Source: an uncultured bacterium (GTDB lineage: Bacteria; Cyanobacteriota; Vampirovibrionia; Gastranaerophilales; Gastranaerophilaceae). Taken from it: a stretch of DNA of 51,778 nt. Positions within the stretch are counted from its first letter, which is position 1. Every line of letters starts with the position of its first letter. The notes under the pieces are model-generated. The model did not search any database. It was not told where the DNA came from and worked only from the letters and a program-made list of their open reading frames with translations. Positions 22,557 through 31,322 of the stretch are shown here, one piece after another. The DNA is taken from NCBI GenBank assembly GCA_902774905.1, contig CACYKF010000006.1, forward strand, positions 1-51,778, read 5' to 3'. The position numbers and the translations under genes were made by a program.

Positions 22557-24068
22557 TTACCCCTTATTTACCCATTTTGCAATATTATGTGTATTGCAGT
22601 ATTCTTTAAGGTCTTTTTTAACATCTTTGCACAAGATATACAATACAATAACATTTGGCACGCACATTGCAATCATCATAGCATCCGTAATATTGATGAT
22701 TGATGCTACATTCATACAAGAACCGATTATTATGAATAAACAATATATCATATTGAATGTGAATACACGCTTTTTACCTTCACCCAATAAAAATGTCCAT
22801 GCTTTTTGCCCGTAATATGCCCAACTAATCAATGTTGACATAGCAAACAAAACCGCAATAACCGACAAAATAATCGGGAAGAACGGAATAACGGATTGGA
22901 AAGCATTTGAAGCAAGTTCGATACCCGAAATTTCACCGATTTTTGTATTATCAAGCACCCCTGAAAATACGATAGCACAAGAAGTGAATAAACATAAAAC
23001 ACCTGTCAAAAATGTTTCAAGCAGTGCAACGAACCCCTGAGAAACATGTTCTTTGGTTTGAGCAGTTGCATATACAATAGCAGCAGCGCCTGTTCCTGCT
23101 TCGTTAGACTGAACGGAGCGTCTTAAACCTATGATTATCACGCCGAAAAATCCGCCAGCAACAGCAGTCGGGTGGAATGCTTCTCTTACGATAAGTTCAA
23201 CGGCATGTGGCAATTGTGTGATATTTGCGCCGATAACTATCAAGCCTGAAATTATGTATAAAAGACACATTGTCGGTGTTAAAATGGTTGTAACTTTTGC
23301 TATACTTTTTATACCTCCGACAACGACAAGTCCGATTAAAATTGCGGCGACAAGTCCGATTACCCACGCATAACCGTGGAATATGCTGTGTTCTCCACCT
23401 GTAATAAATATAATTTGATGTGCTGTTTGGTTAATCTGAATCATATTACCGCCCGTTATACCTCCGCCGATACAAAGAATCGCAAAGATAACCGATAACG
23501 GCTGACCTAACCAGCGCATATTTTTTCTTGTAAGACCGTGTGCTATATAGTGCATAGGTCCGCCTGAAATTGAACCGTCAAGGTTAAATCTTCTGTATTT
23601 TACCGCTAATGTTGCTTCAACAAATTTTATGGACATACCTAAAATTGCGCCGAAAAATATCCAAAATGCAGCCCCCGGACCGCCGATAGATATTGAAATT
23701 GCTACCCCTGCAATACTTCCGATACCTATTGTTCCTGACAGAGCGGTTGCAAGTGCCTGAAAAGATGATACTTCCCCTTCTCCGCTATTACCGTCATTTT
23801 TAGGTTTAATAATTAAATCTAAAGCATGTTTAAATCCCCAAATGGCAATTCCTTTGAAGTAGATTGTGAAAAATATCCCTGCAAAAAGTATCCAAAAGAT
23901 AATTATCGGAACTTCGTTACCGCAAATTTTTACAGGATAAAAAATAATATTTGCGATAAAATCAGAAATCGGTGCGACATGTTTATCCATAAACGCATCA
24001 AGATTCATTGCATTTGCACTCTGTATTCCGCTTAAAAGTAACATCATAAAGGTCAAAAATTTTTTCAT
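22557..24068 (-). CDS. Alanine/glycine:cation symporter (AGCS family)
   Basis: This 503-aa polytopic protein of the AlsT/DagA type imports alanine or glycine with Na+ or H+. It has about 11 membrane segments and the family signatures FQALATALSGTIGIGSIAGV (about residues 105-124), GPGAAFWIFFGA, SISGGPMHYI and the late RRSVQSNEAGTGAA. A cleavable-looking N-terminal segment (KKFLTFMMLLLSGIQSANA) is extra relative to many homologues. Transcription probably starts from the promoter at 24131-24159 and continues into the ACT gene. I looked for a glycine riboswitch in the leader and saw none. Confidence 0.93.
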   Translation of the reverse strand: MKKFLTFMMLLLSGIQSANAMNLDAFMDKHVAPISDFIANIIFYPVKICGNEVPIIIFWILFAGIFFTIYFKGIAIWGFKHALDLIIKPKNDGNSGEGEVSSFQALATALSGTIGIGSIAGVAISISIGGPGAAFWIFFGAILGMSIKFVEATLAVKYRRFNLDGSISGGPMHYIAHGLTRKNMRWLGQPLSVIFAILCIGGGITGGNMIQINQTAHQIIFITGGEHSIFHGYAWVIGLVAAILIGLVVVGGIKSIAKVTTILTPTMCLLYIISGLIVIGANITQLPHAVELIVREAFHPTAVAGGFFGVIIIGLRRSVQSNEAGTGAAAIVYATAQTKEHVSQGFVALLETFLTGVLCLFTSCAIVFSGVLDNTKIGEISGIELASNAFQSVIPFFPIILSVIAVLFAMSTLISWAYYGQKAWTFLLGEGKKRVFTFNMIYCLFIIIGSCMNVASIINITDAMMIAMCVPNVIVLYILCKDVKKDLKEYCNTHNIAKWVNKG

Positions 24069-24130
24069 TTAACTGTTATCCTTTCGGCTTTGCAAGGTAA
24101 ATCCAACCTGTTTTTTAAACTTCTGCTAAA

Positions 24131-24159
24131 AGTATAGCAAAAACATGAAAATCTGTCTG
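24131..24159 (-). promoter_or_regulatory. Promoter of AGCS-ACT operon
   Basis: The minus strand reads CAGACA (24159-24154), a 17-nt spacer and TATACT (24136-24131), about 60 nt before the symporter ATG, which has GAAAGGAT upstream. Confidence 0.55.
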
Positions 24160-24244
24160 TTTATCGCATTTTTTTATTTCGGTTTGTAACAAGGGATTAA
24201 ATTTTAAGGCAAAAAATATATTTTCGTGTTTTATATTCAGTGTC

Positions 24245-26218
24245 ATGATAATTAGTCCCGTAAAAGTGCCTGTAATTCCGTATTTTAATACTCAACAGGC
24301 TCAAATTCTGCATAAAAATCTTCTTACTTTGCCGTATCAAAATGACAGGGCGGAGTTTAGTTTTACGGGAATTTTTGAGAGTTCAAATGTTCCGATAAGA
24401 CTTGAACAGGCTCAGGAACATTCGGGAATACATTGCCCAAATTGCGGGGTAGCAATGCTGTCAAAACACGATTATGATTGTATTGTAAAAAAAGCAATGA
24501 ATTCTTCAAATGCTGGGCAACTTGTAAATATTATAGAAAATAACAAGAAATTTGTTCCCAAAAGATTTTTACAAATTTTTGAGGATATAGAAAGCCTGCA
24601 GAACTGTGAGCAAATGTCTATTCCTGAGTTTAGAGAGGAAATGAGAAAAATTTCTTATTATAAAAAAAGACAGGTTACTCATGGTGTTCGGGATTATTTG
24701 CGTGAGTATGCGCAAAATTTTGATGCCGAGAAACGGGAAAAAGCACTTGAAAATGTTGATAAAATTCGAACAAAACAAATATATCAGGTTCAGAAAGATT
24801 TGATAATGAATTTTGTAAAAGATTTGAATTTGAATACGGAACAAACAAATCAGGTCCTTGCAAATACTCTTAAGCCATTATTTGATGCAAACGGCTATTG
24901 TATGCTTTTTAACTACTCAAAAGCAACCGAAGTCCCGCAGGATTATTACGGAGTTTTTATTATACAAAGGATTTTTTATCCTTCAATAAGTCAAATTACT
25001 CCGATATCTAAATATCCGGTGCATAAAAATTTATCTAATAATAATGTTTTGGTCTGCCAAAATTGTTATCAAAACCAATCTAAAAATGTTTTTTGGAAAA
25101 CTGATAATTATTCTGAGTTAAAAGATAATATCAAGGCGTATTTAACCGATATTTCATATTTGATGGGAACAGGAAAAATGGAGCCTTCAAGCGATTATCT
25201 CAAAGCCTTTTCTTCCATTTCTTCAAAAATTTCAAAACAGAGAATTATATTTACTCCGAGTGAAATTATTGGAATACAAAATATGCAAAGGGCGGTAAAA
25301 AGGCATGAACGCTTTATACCGATAGAGCAAACTCAAGTTGATATTCCATGCGCAGAATGCGGTTCTGTAATGCTTCCGCACTTAAAAAGAAAAGAGATTG
25401 AAAAAGAATTAAAACAATGTTCAACACCTTATGAGTATTCTCAAGTGTTAGAAAAAAATATGAAGTATATCGGAAAAAATTACAGGGTTTTGGCAAACAT
25501 TTTTCTGGATATTGTAAAAGACAATCCCAATATATCAAACGAAAAATTTATAAAAAAATTTCTTAAAAAAGAGGCACATTATTCTGATAAAGCCGTTGAA
25601 AATGCGCTAAGAACATTTTTTAGTAATCGTTCGTATGTGGCAGATAATTATCCGCCTCAATGCCTTGAAATTTATGATACTTTTTCAAAAAGATTATTAA
25701 AATATGTTTCTCATGGGAATTTTAATGATTATGATGTTCCTGCTTTATATAATGCTTGCCTCAAGGACTTGGATATGAAAAATTATCCTGTTAAGCCTAT
25801 TTATATATTGATGAGAAATTTGAAAACAATATCATACAAACATTTATGTGCAACACTTGATAATAAATATAATTTCAATGACAAAGATTCTATATATACG
25901 ATTTTGTTTCATTTATTTAAGTCCAATGTTGCTACTGTCGATCATCTTATAGCGGAAGTAAAAGGCGGGGAAGGGGATAAATATAATCTGATAGGACTTT
26001 GTAAAAGTTGCAACAGAACAAAATCACAAAAGAATGTTTATAATTGGTATCTTGAAAATAAACATCTTGAACCTAATTTGAAAAAACAATTAAGAATAGT
26101 TGATAAAATGGCAAAATCAGGACAAATAGAAGGGTATGATGACTGGGCAAAAACTATTGCCCAAAAAGTTTATGAACAAACCTACGGGAAACTTGATTTG
26201 AGAGAAGATTTTAAATAA
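24245..26218 (+). CDS. Duplicated zinc/HNH-nuclease-like protein, 657 aa
   Basis: The protein appears to be two paralogous modules. Each begins with a zinc knuckle: CPNCGVAML (64-72) and CAECGSVML (369-377). Each continues through similar helical segments with E-N-x-K and F-x-DI, and ends in an HNH-like half with paired Cys: CQNCYQNQSKNVF (271-283) and CKSCNRTKSQKNVY (586-599). Only the second module has the catalytic DH (D566-H567, in VATVDHLIAEVKGGEG) and N581; the first has PI at that place, so it looks inactive. The N-terminus contains FSFTG (38-42). A -10-like TATATT stands 7 nt before the ATG. A nuclease is likely, but its role is unknown. Confidence 0.75.
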   Translation: MIISPVKVPVIPYFNTQQAQILHKNLLTLPYQNDRAEFSFTGIFESSNVPIRLEQAQEHSGIHCPNCGVAMLSKHDYDCIVKKAMNSSNAGQLVNIIENNKKFVPKRFLQIFEDIESLQNCEQMSIPEFREEMRKISYYKKRQVTHGVRDYLREYAQNFDAEKREKALENVDKIRTKQIYQVQKDLIMNFVKDLNLNTEQTNQVLANTLKPLFDANGYCMLFNYSKATEVPQDYYGVFIIQRIFYPSISQITPISKYPVHKNLSNNNVLVCQNCYQNQSKNVFWKTDNYSELKDNIKAYLTDISYLMGTGKMEPSSDYLKAFSSISSKISKQRIIFTPSEIIGIQNMQRAVKRHERFIPIEQTQVDIPCAECGSVMLPHLKRKEIEKELKQCSTPYEYSQVLEKNMKYIGKNYRVLANIFLDIVKDNPNISNEKFIKKFLKKEAHYSDKAVENALRTFFSNRSYVADNYPPQCLEIYDTFSKRLLKYVSHGNFNDYDVPALYNACLKDLDMKNYPVKPIYILMRNLKTISYKHLCATLDNKYNFNDKDSIYTILFHLFKSNVATVDHLIAEVKGGEGDKYNLIGLCKSCNRTKSQKNVYNWYLENKHLEPNLKKQLRIVDKMAKSGQIEGYDDWAKTIAQKVYEQTYGKLDLREDFK

Positions 26219-26265
26219 ACGCAAAAAATATTTTTATGATTTTTAATCTTAAAAAGGAGTGAAAA

Positions 26266-26685
26266 ATGGAAATATCAAATAACATAAGTTTTGGCGCAAA
26301 ATTTGTAGAAAATAAAGATTTTATCGCAGTCGCAGACTACGCATTCAGCAAACACAGAATGGATTTATTTAATGAAGCATTGCAAAATATAGACAGAATT
26401 CGCAAAGATACTTTTATAAAAATGGATTTGTGTTATACGGATAAAAAGCCGACAGTTGTATTTTCAAGATACGAAAAAGGCTGGAATCATAAATTGCAGA
26501 AGCAAACAGATAAATATGTATTGAAAAGACAAGTGGATTATATTGCAGAAAATGAAAAACTTAATCCGTTAAAAATGGCTTTTGATAAAATTATCAAAAT
26601 GGGTAATAATAAAGCGCGCAACAATACTTTTGATTATGTTGTAATTGAAAAAGAGCAAAGTAAAAAACCGTATTTTTTGTTTTAG
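26266..26685 (+). CDS. Small protein with N-terminal ISFG motif, 139 aa
   Basis: AAAAAGGAG supports ATG 26266. The sequence starts MEISNNISFGAKF, with SFG at residues 8-10 after an Asn-containing lead, like the proteins at 10521 and 51183. The rest is a basic, mixed alpha/beta protein (a central KPTVVFSRYEKGWNHKLQKQ) with one cysteine and no signal peptide or membrane span. I know no family for it. It follows the HNH-like gene by 47 nt on the same strand. Its stop overlaps that of the convergent phosphatase by 4 nt. Confidence 0.65.
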   Translation: MEISNNISFGAKFVENKDFIAVADYAFSKHRMDLFNEALQNIDRIRKDTFIKMDLCYTDKKPTVVFSRYEKGWNHKLQKQTDKYVLKRQVDYIAENEKLNPLKMAFDKIIKMGNNKARNNTFDYVVIEKEQSKKPYFLF

Positions 26686-27320
26686 ATGATATTAGGTGAT
26701 TGGACAAAATATTCATTCCCGTTTTCGCTTATAAAGGCGGTCAGCGGATGGTCTTTAAATTTCCCGCAACCGGTGTCAATACAAATTTTATCTTCCATAA
26801 TTAAAGGTTTATCAAATTCAGTGTGCCCAAAGATAATTTTTTGAGGCAAATTGTGTTTATGATTATAAAATTCGCTTCTTATATAAACCATATCAACCAA
26901 ATCCTGTTGTTCTAAAGGTATTCCTATGCGTATGCCGGCATGGATAAATAAATATTTATCAGTCAGAAAATATGGTTTTAGCGAATTAAAAAAATTCCCG
27001 TGGATTTTAAAAATATTTTCATAACTCCCGTAACTTCTTGCAGTTGAATCACCGCCGTAATTCCAAAATAAATATTTGTAATACTCATCGCTATCAGAAT
27101 GTAAAAGTGCATATTCATGCGAACCTATTAAATATTCACAGTCGCAAATATCTTTCATTGAAATTACTTTATCAACAACTTCTTTTGACTTTTGCCCTCG
27201 GTCTATGTAGTCACCCATAAAAATTATTTTATCTTCAAATGTGGGGGTAATTTCGTCCAAAAGTGAGCATAATTTTTCGTATTCGCCGTGAATATCTGTT
27301 ATTGCTATTAATCTTCCCAT
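26682..27320 (-). CDS. PPP-type metallophosphatase with GSHE substitution
   Basis: This 212-aa protein resembles PrpE/PphA/ApaH phosphatases. It has TDIHGE (D9, H11), GDYIDRG (36-42), FIHAGI and FGHTEF, and a C-terminal CIDTGCG. The metal-binding GNHE motif is GSHE here (S67, H68), so the Asn that bridges the second metal is missing. Possible substrates are phosphoproteins or dinucleoside polyphosphates. The substitution may change metal use or activity. TATAAT lies 11 nt before the ATG without a Shine-Dalgarno sequence, so the leader would be only a few nucleotides long. Confidence 0.85.
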   Translation of the reverse strand: MGRLIAITDIHGEYEKLCSLLDEITPTFEDKIIFMGDYIDRGQKSKEVVDKVISMKDICDCEYLIGSHEYALLHSDSDEYYKYLFWNYGGDSTARSYGSYENIFKIHGNFFNSLKPYFLTDKYLFIHAGIRIGIPLEQQDLVDMVYIRSEFYNHKHNLPQKIIFGHTEFDKPLIMEDKICIDTGCGKFKDHPLTAFISENGNEYFVQSPNII

Positions 27321-27445
27321 ATAAAAAGATTATTATAAAAAACTTTGCAGTTCAAATGTAATAATTTGCCTGAAGTAATATTGCAAATTTTAGTGTTTAT
27401 ATTACAATTATTAGTATATTGTGTACATAAAAGGAGGATTTCTAT

Positions 27446-29047
27446 ATGGAAACTTATGGTATTGAAAAATTAGGTATCACTTCTCCATCAGCAGTTCACA
27501 GAAATTGGACCCCGGCTCAGTTAACTGAAGCAGCATTAAGACGCGGAGAAGGTACATTAGCAAACAATGGTGCGCTTGTTGTTACAACAGGTAAATATAC
27601 AGGTCGTTCACCTAAAGACAAATTTATTGTTGATACTCCGTCAATTCATGATGATATTGCATGGGGTAAGGTAAACAGACCGATTTCAAGAGAAGCATTT
27701 AATTCAATTAAATCAAAAATGATTGATTATTTGAATGGTAAAGAAGTATTTATTTTTGACGGTTTTGCAGGTGCAGATAAAAAATACACTCAAAAATTCA
27801 GAGTAATAAACGAAATGGCATCTCAAAATATGTTCATTCACCAGTTGTTAATCAGACCGACTGAAGAAGAATTAGCATCTTACGGTGAAGCGGATTATAC
27901 AATCATTTGTGCCCCTGGCTTTAAATGTAATCCTGAAGTTGACGGTACAAATTCAGAAGCATGTATCGCTATTGACTATGAAGCACACATGATTATTATT
28001 GCCGGTTCTCAATATTCAGGTGAAATCAAAAAATCAGTTTTTGCTACAATGAACTATGTAATGACAAAGAAAAATGTTCTTCCAATGCACTGCAGTGCAA
28101 ATATGGATCCGCAAACTCATGAAACAGCAGTTTTCTTTGGTCTTTCAGGTACTGGTAAAACAACATTATCAGCTGATCCTTCAAGAAAATTAATCGGTGA
28201 TGATGAACACGGTTGGTCACCTGATGGTGTATTCAACTTTGAAGGCGGTTGCTATGCAAAATGTATCAACCTTACTGAAGAAAATGAACCTGATATTTAT
28301 CATGCTATCAAATTCGGTTCATTGGTTGAAAATGTAATTATGAATCCTGAAACAAGAGAACTTGATTTTGCTGACGGTTCATTAACAGAAAACACTCGTG
28401 TAGGTTACCCTGTTAATTACATCAACAACGCTGCTATCCCTTCAATGGGCGGTATTCCAAAAGTTGTTGTATTCTTGACTGCTGATGCGTTTGGCGTATT
28501 GCCTCCAATCTCAAGATTAGACAAAAACGCTGCAATGTATCACTTTGTAACAGGCTTTACATCTAAACTTGCAGGTACTGAAAGAGGAATTACAGAACCT
28601 GTTCCTACATTCTCAACATTGTTCGGTGAACCGTTTATGCCGATGGATGCAAGTGTTTACGCTAAAATGTTAGGTGACAAATTAGACCAATATGGTACTA
28701 AAGTTTACTTAGTAAACACAGGATGGGCAGGCGGAAGTGCATCTTCAGGTGCTAAGAGAATGAAACTTGCTTACACAAGAGCAATGGTTACTGCAGCATT
28801 GAACGGATCATTTGACAATGTTGAATTCAAACATCATGATGTATTCAATGTTGATTATCCGACATCTTGTCCGAATGTTCCTGATGAAATGCTTGATGCA
28901 AGAGGAATGTGGTCTGATAAGGCTGCTTATGATGAAGCGGCTAACAAGTTGGCTCAAATGTTCAACGATAACTTTACTTCAAAATATCCGAACATGCCAT
29001 CAGAAATTGTTAATGCAGGCCCAAAGCCATTAAGCACTGTTAGATAA
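27446..29047 (+). CDS. pckA: Phosphoenolpyruvate carboxykinase (ATP)
   Basis: This 533-aa ATP-type PEPCK interconverts oxaloacetate and PEP. In fermenting gut bacteria it often runs toward oxaloacetate and makes ATP. Motifs are TGKYTGRSPKDKF near the N-terminus, the substrate/metal region, kinase-1a GLSGTGKTTLSAD (about residues 231-243), kinase-2 GDDEHGW and a late adenine-binding region. Length is normal. AAAGGAGG precedes the ATG and a strong terminator follows, so it is monocistronic. The codons look more uniform (frequent GGT, GAA, AAA) than in neighbouring genes, as expected for a highly expressed gene. Confidence 0.97.
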   Translation: METYGIEKLGITSPSAVHRNWTPAQLTEAALRRGEGTLANNGALVVTTGKYTGRSPKDKFIVDTPSIHDDIAWGKVNRPISREAFNSIKSKMIDYLNGKEVFIFDGFAGADKKYTQKFRVINEMASQNMFIHQLLIRPTEEELASYGEADYTIICAPGFKCNPEVDGTNSEACIAIDYEAHMIIIAGSQYSGEIKKSVFATMNYVMTKKNVLPMHCSANMDPQTHETAVFFGLSGTGKTTLSADPSRKLIGDDEHGWSPDGVFNFEGGCYAKCINLTEENEPDIYHAIKFGSLVENVIMNPETRELDFADGSLTENTRVGYPVNYINNAAIPSMGGIPKVVVFLTADAFGVLPPISRLDKNAAMYHFVTGFTSKLAGTERGITEPVPTFSTLFGEPFMPMDASVYAKMLGDKLDQYGTKVYLVNTGWAGGSASSGAKRMKLAYTRAMVTAALNGSFDNVEFKHHDVFNVDYPTSCPNVPDEMLDARGMWSDKAAYDEAANKLAQMFNDNFTSKYPNMPSEIVNAGPKPLSTVR

Positions 29048-29075
29048 TTTATCTGATTAGTGCAAAGATTTGAAA

Positions 29076-29109
29076 ACAAGCCTCCGAAAATTCAGAGGCT
29101 TGTTTTTTA
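29076..29109 (+). terminator. Terminator after pckA
   Basis: ACAAGCCTC (29076-29084) and GAGGCTTGT (29095-29103) form a perfect 9-bp stem followed by TTTTTT. Confidence 0.9.
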
Positions 29110-29178
29110 TATAAATAGTGCATGTTTCAGTGTGCTATGAGGTCATCCGTACTCAGGTATAAATCTCAACCGGAATAA

Positions 29179-29787
29179 TTACAACCAGTCAAGAAGCCTT
29201 TTAAATTCCCCAAAATCAAGTTCCATAATCTTCTGCCCAAATTCTTTGACAAGAAATTCAACCCCTAAATTATAAGTAAGCGGTTCTTGTTTATATCCTG
29301 TTTTTTTGAATAATTCAGTTGAAAAAGTTTTGTTTTCCTGATCGTAAACTTCGCTGTAATTTAAACCTTGCTCAATACAAAAAGGAACTTTGAGCGTATT
29401 TTTCTTTGTATATTCGTCTTTATCATAATATGAAAGCCCGAAAGTTCGGCAAATTATCATTCTGTAAGGATAAACACTACATTTGTGGTCAATGAGAAAC
29501 GGGCATTTGTGCATAAACATTTTGCCTGTATATTTTGCTTTTTCTTCTTTTAATTTTATGGTTTCATCCACAATTTTTTGTTGGGTTTCTCTGTCTAAAG
29601 TCATAAAACCTATTTTTAAAAATTCAAATTCAAGTTCGGAACAGGGATATTCGCCTTTTTCACAGCAAAATGAACAACCTTCTTTGCAGTGAATATACTC
29701 TTTTTGATTTTCAAAATGAGCGTTTATTCTCTCCATTATCACTCGTATGAACTGGTAAAATTTGTCCATTCTTTCCTGTTCAACCAT
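29179..29787 (-). CDS. YkgJ family cysteine-cluster protein
   Basis: This 202-aa cytoplasmic protein has the YkgJ/Fe-S oxidoreductase-like cysteine pattern: HCKEGCSFCCEKGEYPCSE near the N-terminus, HKCPFLIDHKCSVYPYR in the middle and ICRTFGLSY after it. The family is predicted to bind zinc or iron; its reaction is not established. ATG 29787 follows the stop of the upstream gene by 1 nt, so the pair is translationally coupled. A more upstream in-frame ATG would overlap that gene and was rejected. Confidence 0.85.
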   Translation of the reverse strand: MVEQERMDKFYQFIRVIMERINAHFENQKEYIHCKEGCSFCCEKGEYPCSELEFEFLKIGFMTLDRETQQKIVDETIKLKEEKAKYTGKMFMHKCPFLIDHKCSVYPYRMIICRTFGLSYYDKDEYTKKNTLKVPFCIEQGLNYSEVYDQENKTFSTELFKKTGYKQEPLTYNLGVEFLVKEFGQKIMELDFGEFKRLLDWL

Positions 29788-29788
29788 A

Positions 29789-30466
29789 CTAATAATGCCT
29801 TTCACCCGAAAATACATTGTAAAACAACATGATAGTCAAAATTCCGATTACACCGTAAATTTTAAAATTTAGTACTATAACAGTAACCATAATTCCGATA
29901 ATCAGCATAATAAATGTCATTTTGAGATAATGTTTCATTTTTTCTTTTTTTTGTTCTTCCAAATATTTTTGTGCCATTTTTTCTATATTTGACTGAACTT
30001 TTGCTTTTTCTTCGGTTTCTTCTGTTATAATATTAGAATTTTTTAATTCTTCAACGGCATCATTATAGGTTCTTGTAACATATCTTTCGATTATGCTCAA
30101 AACAACATTATCAGGAGCATTATTTTGGATACATGCAAACATAACTTCCCACATTGTGTACCAAATTTTCTGCATAACAATTTTCCAGTACTTTGCAGGA
30201 ATACCTGAACGGAAAAGGTCAATTTCTTTATGGAATGACCATTCTGCCATTATTTGAATAAAGGTGCATTGTCTTTCAAAATCCAAAGTCTGAAAAACTT
30301 TATCTTCCTGCATAGAGCGGGCAAGAAGCATAGTCGAACGCCTGATATTACTAATCAGATAATCCCGCTGAAGTTTGTTTACATCTTCGGGAAGTTCAGG
30401 TGCAATCTGCTTTATCATATTTTCAATATATATAATATATTTGCGTTCAACTTTTATTTCTTCCAT
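29789..30466 (-). CDS. Membrane-anchored hypothetical protein, 225 aa
   Basis: A cytoplasmic helical domain (about residues 1-165, with Trp/Met-rich AEWSFHKEIDLFRSG and YWKIVMQKIWYTMWEVMF) leads into a charged coiled coil (EETEEKAKVQSNIEKMAQ) and two C-terminal membrane segments (MTFIMLIIGIMVTVIVL and GVIGILTIMLFY). I recognise no family. The frame is open 40 codons upstream, but ATG 30466 has TATAAT exactly 6 nt before it, which gives a leaderless start. It is translationally coupled to the YkgJ gene. Confidence 0.65.
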   Translation of the reverse strand: MEEIKVERKYIIYIENMIKQIAPELPEDVNKLQRDYLISNIRRSTMLLARSMQEDKVFQTLDFERQCTFIQIMAEWSFHKEIDLFRSGIPAKYWKIVMQKIWYTMWEVMFACIQNNAPDNVVLSIIERYVTRTYNDAVEELKNSNIITEETEEKAKVQSNIEKMAQKYLEEQKKEKMKHYLKMTFIMLIIGIMVTVIVLNFKIYGVIGILTIMLFYNVFSGERHY

Positions 30467-30472
30467 TCTGAT

Positions 30473-30478
30473 ATTATA
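30473..30478 (-). promoter_or_regulatory. -10 box (TATAAT) of leaderless operon 30466-29179
   Basis: TATAAT, six bases (ATCAGA), then ATG on the minus strand. There is no ribosome site. Confidence 0.6.
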
Positions 30479-30602
30479 GATGAGAAAATCGAATAATTTG
30501 TCATATAGATAGAGTAAATATAAAAAATTAAAAAACTTGAATAATGACTTTGTCTGTGTTAGGATTTTGTTTAAAGTTACAGACATTGCGGAGAGGTACT
30601 AA

Positions 30603-31313
30603 ATGAAAAGTTCTACAATCAGAAGATCCGCTCTTTCTAAAGAGTCTATGGATGTTATTGAAAATCTTGCAAATGAAACACAGACAGATTATTCTCAAAA
30701 TTCGGAGCAAAACAGTGATTATACTCCGAGTGAATATTACAGAGAAACTGACAATCGTCCTGATAACAAATCAAAAGAAATTGATTTGTTATGGCAGACA
30801 TTCAAATCTGCACAATTTAACACAAAATCACCGATTATACACTGGATTGGCGGATTTATTTTAGGTGTTATTACAACTGTTGTTGCAATTTCTCTTTGGG
30901 GAATGTTTGTTGCAAATTCCGATAATACGGCACTCAAAAATAAAATGCCGATATTGAATACAACTACTGAAACGCAAAAAATCAAAGATGATGTTGAAGA
31001 TGCTTCAACAATGGTAAATGAACAAAACATACCGACTGACGAAGTTGATACTCCAACAGTTGTTTTAGAAGAAAAAGTTACGGAAAATAAAAAATCTCAT
31101 AAAACATCTAAAGAGGAAAAAATCGAAGCAAAAGCACCGATTAAAACTAAAAAATATGTTATCAAAGACGGTGATACGGTTGAAGCAATTATAAAACGCA
31201 ACTACGGTTCATATACTCCTGAAAGAGCCGAAGCGATTATGAAAGCGAACAATTTAAAAGATTTAGACCATATAAGTATCGATCAGGAACTTCTTTTACC
31301 TATCGAAAAATAG
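30603..31313 (+). CDS. Membrane-anchored LysM domain protein
   Basis: This 236-aa protein has a cytoplasmic N-terminal region (about 1-80), one membrane helix (about 82-105, WIGGFILGVITTVVAISLWG), an acidic/Lys linker and a C-terminal LysM domain (about 183-234: KYVIKDGDTVEAIIKRNYG, ending DQELLLP). LysM binds peptidoglycan or chitin-type glycans, so the protein probably links the inner membrane to the wall. GAGAGG precedes the ATG. The GH13 gene follows by 9 nt, suggesting joint envelope or glycan functions. Confidence 0.85.
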   Translation: MKSSTIRRSALSKESMDVIENLANETQTDYSQNSEQNSDYTPSEYYRETDNRPDNKSKEIDLLWQTFKSAQFNTKSPIIHWIGGFILGVITTVVAISLWGMFVANSDNTALKNKMPILNTTTETQKIKDDVEDASTMVNEQNIPTDEVDTPTVVLEEKVTENKKSHKTSKEEKIEAKAPIKTKKYVIKDGDTVEAIIKRNYGSYTPERAEAIMKANNLKDLDHISIDQELLLPIEK

Positions 31314-31322
31314 GAGTTTAAA

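Noticed and set aside
24069-24244. Glycine riboswitch before the AGCS symporter
   Set aside because: The conserved riboswitch core and tandem aptamer layout are absent. An ordinary promoter and a ribosome site are seen instead.
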